NCBI GenBank assembly: GCA_021772695.1
Contig: JAJFLL010000247.1
Coordinates: 1-11,015, forward strand
Origin: Deltaproteobacteria bacterium
Lineage (GTDB): Bacteria > UBA10199 > DSSB01
Direction: 5' to 3'
DNA: 11,015 nucleotides
The translations under genes and the position numbers were made by a program. Positions 5,898 through 11,015 of the stretch are shown here, in pieces (within the stretch, counting starts at the first letter, position 1; each line of letters begins with the position of its first letter). The notes beneath the pieces are model-generated. The model saw only the letters and a list, made by a program, of their open reading frames with translations, searched no databases and was not told the DNA's origin.

Positions 5898-7670
5898 ATG
5901 CCTGAAAGTTTTGCACTCCAAACGATCGTATTGTCGCTCAATGCGGGAATTCTGGCCATCCTCATCTCTGAGCGATTGCAGGTGCCAAGCATCATCTTTT
6001 ATTTGATTCTTGGCATTCTCCTAGGTCCCTTTTTTCTCAATTGGGTTAGGCCCCAAAGTTTAGGTTCCCTGCTTCCAGTTATCATTGAATTAGGTGTCGC
6101 CCTGATCATGTTCGAAGGGGCCATGCACCTCAACCTAAATCAGTACAAAAAAGCTTCGCGTGCCATCCGCAACCTGGTGACCATCGGAGTGGTCATTTCG
6201 GTCATATGCATCATGTTACTCACCCGATGGCTCTTCGACTGGCCCTGGGGCATCTCCCTTTTATTCGCGGTCTTAATGAGTGTCACCGGCCCCACGGTCA
6301 TCGCGCCAATATTACGCAAGGTACCGTTGAAACAGCCCATTGGATCCATTCTGCATTGGGAAGCCATTCTTCTCGAACCCATTGTGGTCATCGGGGCCAT
6401 ATTAACCGTCGAATTTTTGATCCATGCCGAGGTCACAATACTAGATACCTTGGGCCGCTTGCTTATTATTACTGTTGTCGGCGGGTTCATCGGCTCAGCA
6501 TCTGGATGGGTCCTGACGTTTATCCTAAAACGCTACCCCCCGAAACAAGAGGCCTTTCGTAATTTGATGCTCATTGCCGTGGCACTGTTGATCTTTGAAG
6601 GATCAAACCTCGCCGCTGCCGATTCGGGTTTATTGGCACTGGTATTTGCGGGATTAATATTGGGAAATTCACAGATCCCCGCCCTCTATGAAATCAAACA
6701 ATTTAAAGAACTCATCACTAGGGTCATGATCTCTTTTTTGTTTATATTGTTGGCGGCCAATCTCAATTGGGATCTATTGATCCAATTTTCTACGCCAGTG
6801 ATCTTTCTCTTGGTAGCTATCATGTTTATCGTGCGGCCCCTGGTCATCTTTACTTCCATGAGTGGTTCCAACATGGGCATTCCGCCAAAAATTTTCCTTT
6901 CCTTAACCGGACCCCGGGGTATCGTTGCCGCATCCATGGCCTCTTTATTAACCATTGTTTTCGCAAAACAAGGTTCGAATCAAGCGGCCCAATTTGAGAT
7001 CTTGGCCTATCAAGTCATTATGATAACGGTATTTACCGAAGCCATGTGGAGCAAGCCACTAGCCGCCTGGCTCAAGGTTCGGGAAGAAGAAAAACGTGGA
7101 TTTTTGATTGTCGGGGCTCACCCCTTGGGCGTGGAAATCGCTCTATGGATGAAAAAAAACGCAGTTGAAACTGTTTTGGTCGATCGAGATTCCTACGATA
7201 TTTATTTAGCCAAAAAACAAGGTCTAGGCGCCTATAAGGGAGACGCCCTCAATGAAGCCTTTCTCGACGAATTGCCGCTGCTTACCATTGGCAATCTATT
7301 GGCGTTAACCTCCAATGACGAAGTCAATACATTGGCTTGCCAATTGGGAAAACGTTACTTTGGTCAAGACCACACCTACCAAATCCACAAGACTCTAAGT
7401 GAAAAAGATGAAAGTTTTCTCAAAATGGCCGGAGGCAAACTAGTTTTCCCTCAGGTACCTTCCCTCCTCCAAACCATCAATTTAATCAGCGACAAGAAAT
7501 ATCGGTTTGAGGAAGCCCAAGGAGTACCCACTGAAGAAATCATGCCACTCTTAATTTTAAAAGGACCTGGCGTGATTGTACCCGTTACGAACGATACGGA
7601 ATTTGAAGAAGAAACCAAATATTTGGCCTTAAGGAAAAAAGTGAAGGTCAAACCCCTTCAGCCGTCCTAG
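5898..7670 (+). CDS. Na+/H+ antiporter-like membrane protein (CPA family) with TrkA-N-like C-terminal domain
   Basis: A 590-residue protein with about 12 hydrophobic membrane segments in residues 5-393, then a cytoplasmic domain. The membrane part resembles the cation/proton antiporter superfamily (NhaP/KefB-like). TGPTVIAP at 130-137 takes the place of the usual TDPVAV-type segment, WEAILLEP lies at 154-161, and the conserved PRGIVAA is at 339-345. Where relatives that I recall read EGIxIDP, with an ion-binding Asp, this protein has Glu (E160). The C-terminal part from about residue 400 resembles a TrkA-N (RCK) nucleotide-binding fold: a beta strand FLIVG, a loop GAHPLG (406-411, a departure from GxGxxG), VLVDRD at 427-431 and LLALTSNDEVN at 467-477. 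This suggests regulation by nucleotide. It is expected to exchange Na+ or K+ for protons across the inner membrane; the ion is not determinable here. A clear AAGGA site supports the start. It lies 80 bp after dnaK and overlaps the convergent protease gene by 4 bp. Confidence 0.88.
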   Translation: MPESFALQTIVLSLNAGILAILISERLQVPSIIFYLILGILLGPFFLNWVRPQSLGSLLPVIIELGVALIMFEGAMHLNLNQYKKASRAIRNLVTIGVVISVICIMLLTRWLFDWPWGISLLFAVLMSVTGPTVIAPILRKVPLKQPIGSILHWEAILLEPIVVIGAILTVEFLIHAEVTILDTLGRLLIITVVGGFIGSASGWVLTFILKRYPPKQEAFRNLMLIAVALLIFEGSNLAAADSGLLALVFAGLILGNSQIPALYEIKQFKELITRVMISFLFILLAANLNWDLLIQFSTPVIFLLVAIMFIVRPLVIFTSMSGSNMGIPPKIFLSLTGPRGIVAASMASLLTIVFAKQGSNQAAQFEILAYQVIMITVFTEAMWSKPLAAWLKVREEEKRGFLIVGAHPLGVEIALWMKKNAVETVLVDRDSYDIYLAKKQGLGAYKGDALNEAFLDELPLLTIGNLLALTSNDEVNTLACQLGKRYFGQDHTYQIHKTLSEKDESFLKMAGGKLVFPQVPSLLQTINLISDKKYRFEEAQGVPTEEIMPLLILKGPGVIVPVTNDTEFEEETKYLALRKKVKVKPLQPS

Positions 7671-8647
7671 TCTTCCGGCTTGGTCATTTTCTTGGAACGC
7701 TCCAGACTTTCTATCAATCCCAAGCGCCACTTGCCATCTTCTTCATAGAGGTCAAAACGCAATTGGTCCCCGCCCACCCATACCATCACAGTCGCCATTC
7801 CGAATTTCTGTTGAGTGACTCGAATCACGGCATGGGGAGCAACCTTTGAAATTAAGGAAGTATCGCGAAAGGAAGTCCAAAAACCCATTTGCACGGATCG
7901 ATGGTTTTGATCAAATAATTCACGGATTAAATCAGGCGAACGTTTGGCTTCCTGAGCCACCATGGCAACAATGGTATTTTGGCTATAAGTGCTTAAGGTT
8001 TGCCAACTGACATCGTATTCCTGCTGGGAAACCGAGAGAAAGAATCGTTCCACCACGGACTCCACCTCATTCTTCGTGACTCGATCGGTATCATAAGGAG
8101 TAAAATTTTGATCGGATACCGCGGGAAGTGGATTTCCTATGCCCTCTTTGGGATTGGCGTGTAGTACCAGCAACTGCCGGTGACTATCGAAGGTATAACC
8201 CCCGACTTTTTCTAATAAACTTTGTCCTAAGAGCAATGGACTGTGAGGTTCACTTACCGTCGCGGGCACATTTCTCAAAACGCGGTGGCCGATTTTGACT
8301 TTTCGAAGTAAAACCCGCGGACTTTCTACCCGACGGCCATTGGCCAAAATAAAGGTTTTTCCATCGAGGTAGTCTCTTTCATCTAGGGTCCCCGAACGCA
8401 TCAGGCTCTGAACCACATTGGCTGGTATGCTCATTTCTGCAGCACCGGTATCGAGAATAAACATCAACTCAAGAAAGCCATTGAGTTCCACTGGTAAATG
8501 GTAAACTCCGCCTAATTTTTGTAAGGATATAGTCTCAGCGACCTGGACATCATCACGGGCCCCAATGACAGGCTGCCAACCCAGAAACATGACAGCTACG
8601 ACGCAAGTGAGACCTATGGCCCTTGCTCTTAACCCCAATCGTTTCAT
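7667..8647 (-). CDS. Secreted retropepsin-like aspartic protease with C-terminal NTF2-like domain
   Basis: A 326-residue protein. The first 30 residues look like a signal peptide: basic start MKRLGLRAR, a hydrophobic stretch, then a likely cut near VIGA/RDD. There is no lipobox, so a periplasmic product is likely. Residues about 45-165 resemble the retropepsin-like aspartic protease fold: catalytic FILDTGAA at 64-70 with D66, and PLLLGQSLLEK at 137-147, the usual second family motif. Such enzymes normally act as homodimers, each chain giving one Asp. Residues about 193-315 (ESVVERFF near the start, VMVWVGGDQLRFDLYEEDGKWRL near the end) look like an NTF2/SnoaL-type cone fold, which is less certain. 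The substrate is unknown. The start has a GAGGGG site only 3 nt away. It is divergent from sdhC, and its stop codon shares CTAG with the stop codon of the convergent antiporter gene. Confidence 0.82.
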   Translation of the reverse strand: MKRLGLRARAIGLTCVVAVMFLGWQPVIGARDDVQVAETISLQKLGGVYHLPVELNGFLELMFILDTGAAEMSIPANVVQSLMRSGTLDERDYLDGKTFILANGRRVESPRVLLRKVKIGHRVLRNVPATVSEPHSPLLLGQSLLEKVGGYTFDSHRQLLVLHANPKEGIGNPLPAVSDQNFTPYDTDRVTKNEVESVVERFFLSVSQQEYDVSWQTLSTYSQNTIVAMVAQEAKRSPDLIRELFDQNHRSVQMGFWTSFRDTSLISKVAPHAVIRVTQQKFGMATVMVWVGGDQLRFDLYEEDGKWRLGLIESLERSKKMTKPED

Positions 8648-8785
8648 AAACCCCTCAATGAAATTATCCCAGAGCTTGGACTAAAGGAAAACCCTTAAAT
8701 GCGAAGGAGCCATATTTGATGGAGGACTCAAGGATCTCAAAGGCTTAAGCTTGAATAGTTTCCACGAACTTAAGGAAAATATTCG

Positions 8786-8815
8786 TTGTCAACGGGCCCT
8801 GCAGTGCGTTATTTC
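8786..8815 (+). promoter_or_regulatory. Weak candidate promoter of the sdh operon
   Basis: The 229-bp gap between the protease and sdhC holds no gene that I can support. The best promoter-like pair is TTGTCA (8786-8791), one base from the -35 consensus, followed after 18 nt by a poor TATTTC (8810-8815). That would leave a leader of about 55 nt before the sdhC start. The evidence is box similarity only, and other sites in the gap are possible. Confidence 0.25.
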
Positions 8816-8857
8816 ATATTCATCAGCAGGGGTTTATCCTTCCCTACTTACCCATAC

Positions 8858-8862
8858 GGAGG
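8858..8862 (+). promoter_or_regulatory. Shine-Dalgarno site of sdhC that bears on the start choice
   Basis: GGAGG is a strong ribosome-binding site. It is 14 nt from the ATG at 8877 but only 5 nt from an in-frame TTG at 8868. Normal spacing (5-9 nt) would favour TTG, adding three residues to SdhC. Codon preference favours ATG. Confidence 0.6.
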
Positions 8863-8876
8863 TCTTTTTGACCACA

Positions 8877-9538
8877 ATGCGGCAAACGCTCGGTTCCACA
8901 CTGGGCCAAAAGCTTCTCATGGCCATAACCGGTCTAGGGCTAATCCTATTTGTGATTGGCCACTTGACCGGAAATTTACTGCTCTACCTGGGCATGGATG
9001 CCTACAATGAATACGCTTATGCTCTGCATGCCAATGAAAACTTACTCCATGTGGTCGAAATTGGCTTATTGCTTCTATTCGTTGGGCATATTTATTTTGC
9101 CATCAAGGTCTCTAGAGAACACCGCAAAGCCCGACCCCAAGGCTATGCCATGCGGCGTTCCAAACAAAACCGTTCGCCCCTTTACGCTTCCAATATCATG
9201 TTATTTAGCGGACTTATCATCCTGGGATTCGTCTTGTTACACCTGGCCGATTTGCGTTTCAATCTTAGACACACCGTAGGTCCTGGAGTCGAACCGGCCA
9301 CCCATACCCTTTTGGTATTGCAGGATCCCATTTCCGGTACGGTCTACTTTTTGGGAAGTTTGTTTTTAGGCTACCACCTTTGGCACGCCTTCGAGAGTTT
9401 ATTTCAGACCTTTGGGTGGAACCATCCCCGCTACACCCCTTGGATCAAACGTTTGGGTATTCTATTGGCCATTATTCTGGGTGTAGGCTTTGCCTCCTTT
9501 CCAGTTTGGGGATTACTACTGCGCTTAGGAGTGATTTC

Positions 9539-9542
<4 letters not shown>
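8877..9542 (+). CDS. sdhC: Succinate dehydrogenase/fumarate reductase cytochrome b subunit (SdhC, B-type)
   Basis: Membrane anchor of respiratory complex II, carrying haem and the quinone site. The product has 221 residues from the ATG, with five membrane segments at about 13-38, 58-78, 105-125, 150-172 and 190-215. This is the single-anchor b558 family that holds two haems. Candidate axial histidines H29 (GHLTGNLL), H71 (GHIYFA), H122 (LHLADLRF) and H167 (GYHLWH) sit one per helix, matching the four ligands known in Bacillus subtilis SdhC. The frame is open upstream to a TTG at 8751, but those residues are not family-like; the conserved start SxxGQKLLMAITGL begins right after 8877. An alternative TTG at 8868 has better spacing to the GGAGG site. 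The stop overlaps the sdhA start by ATGA, showing translational coupling. B-type enzymes usually use menaquinone. Confidence 0.93.

Positions 9543-11015
<1,473 letters not shown>

Noticed and set aside
6140..6562. Open frames on both strands inside the antiporter gene
   Set aside because: They are shadows of a well-supported membrane protein frame, with no ribosome site or recognisable product.
8751..8876. Upstream extension of sdhC by 42 residues from a TTG
   Set aside because: The extra residues do not resemble SdhC, the conserved N-terminus begins after 8877, and a strong GGAGG site lies just before that point.

Overview
The window is ordinary bacterial chromosome, densely coded on both strands. 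It carries housekeeping and envelope genes, with no transposase, integrase, phage gene, CRISPR array or RNA gene that I can see. A Gram-negative bacterium is likely: DnaK is 639 residues and has the extra N-lobe segment (about residues 80-110) that Gram-positive DnaK proteins usually lack, and one gene encodes a secreted retropepsin-like protein typical of Gram-negative envelopes. SdhC and SdhA are of the di-heme, menaquinone-type (B-type) class found in Bacteroidota, Bdellovibrio-like, myxobacterial and other delta-like lineages. Shine-Dalgarno sites and sigma70-like boxes fit a delta-like or Bdellovibrionota/SAR324-like organism better than a Bacteroidota. This placement is a guess from protein style and needs phylogeny.

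Layout. On the minus strand at the left edge lie a DUF58 protein (27-764) and, 2 bp upstream of it, a MoxR AAA+ ATPase (767-1753). This is the classic MoxR/DUF58 pair. Upstream of them on the same strand is dnaJ (1846-2952, GTG start). Divergent from dnaJ is an unrecognised soluble, tryptophan-rich protein with an acidic tail (3041-3790), followed by dnaK (3898-5817) with its own promoter. A Na+/H+-antiporter-like protein with a TrkA-N-like C-terminus follows (5898-7670). It converges exactly on a secreted retropepsin-like aspartic protease (minus, 7667-8647), the two stop codons sharing one CTAG. Divergent from the protease is the succinate dehydrogenase/fumarate reductase operon: sdhC (8877-9542), then sdhA overlapping it by ATGA and running off the right edge (9539 onwards). 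sdhB is expected just outside.

How it works together. DnaK and DnaJ form the Hsp70 machine, but they lie on opposite strands with an unknown gene between them, and grpE and hrcA are not in the window. MoxR/DUF58 pairs are thought to act as chaperone-like metal or complex assembly factors. SdhCA(B) is the membrane respiratory complex of the citric acid cycle.

I found no clear new system. The points most worth checking are: the unknown gene between dnaJ and dnaK; a perfect 15-nt palindrome over the dnaK -35 box; a possible Shine-Dalgarno-hiding hairpin in front of the antiporter gene; an Asp-to-Glu change at the antiporter's expected ion-binding site; and an apparently truncated C-terminus of the DUF58 protein.
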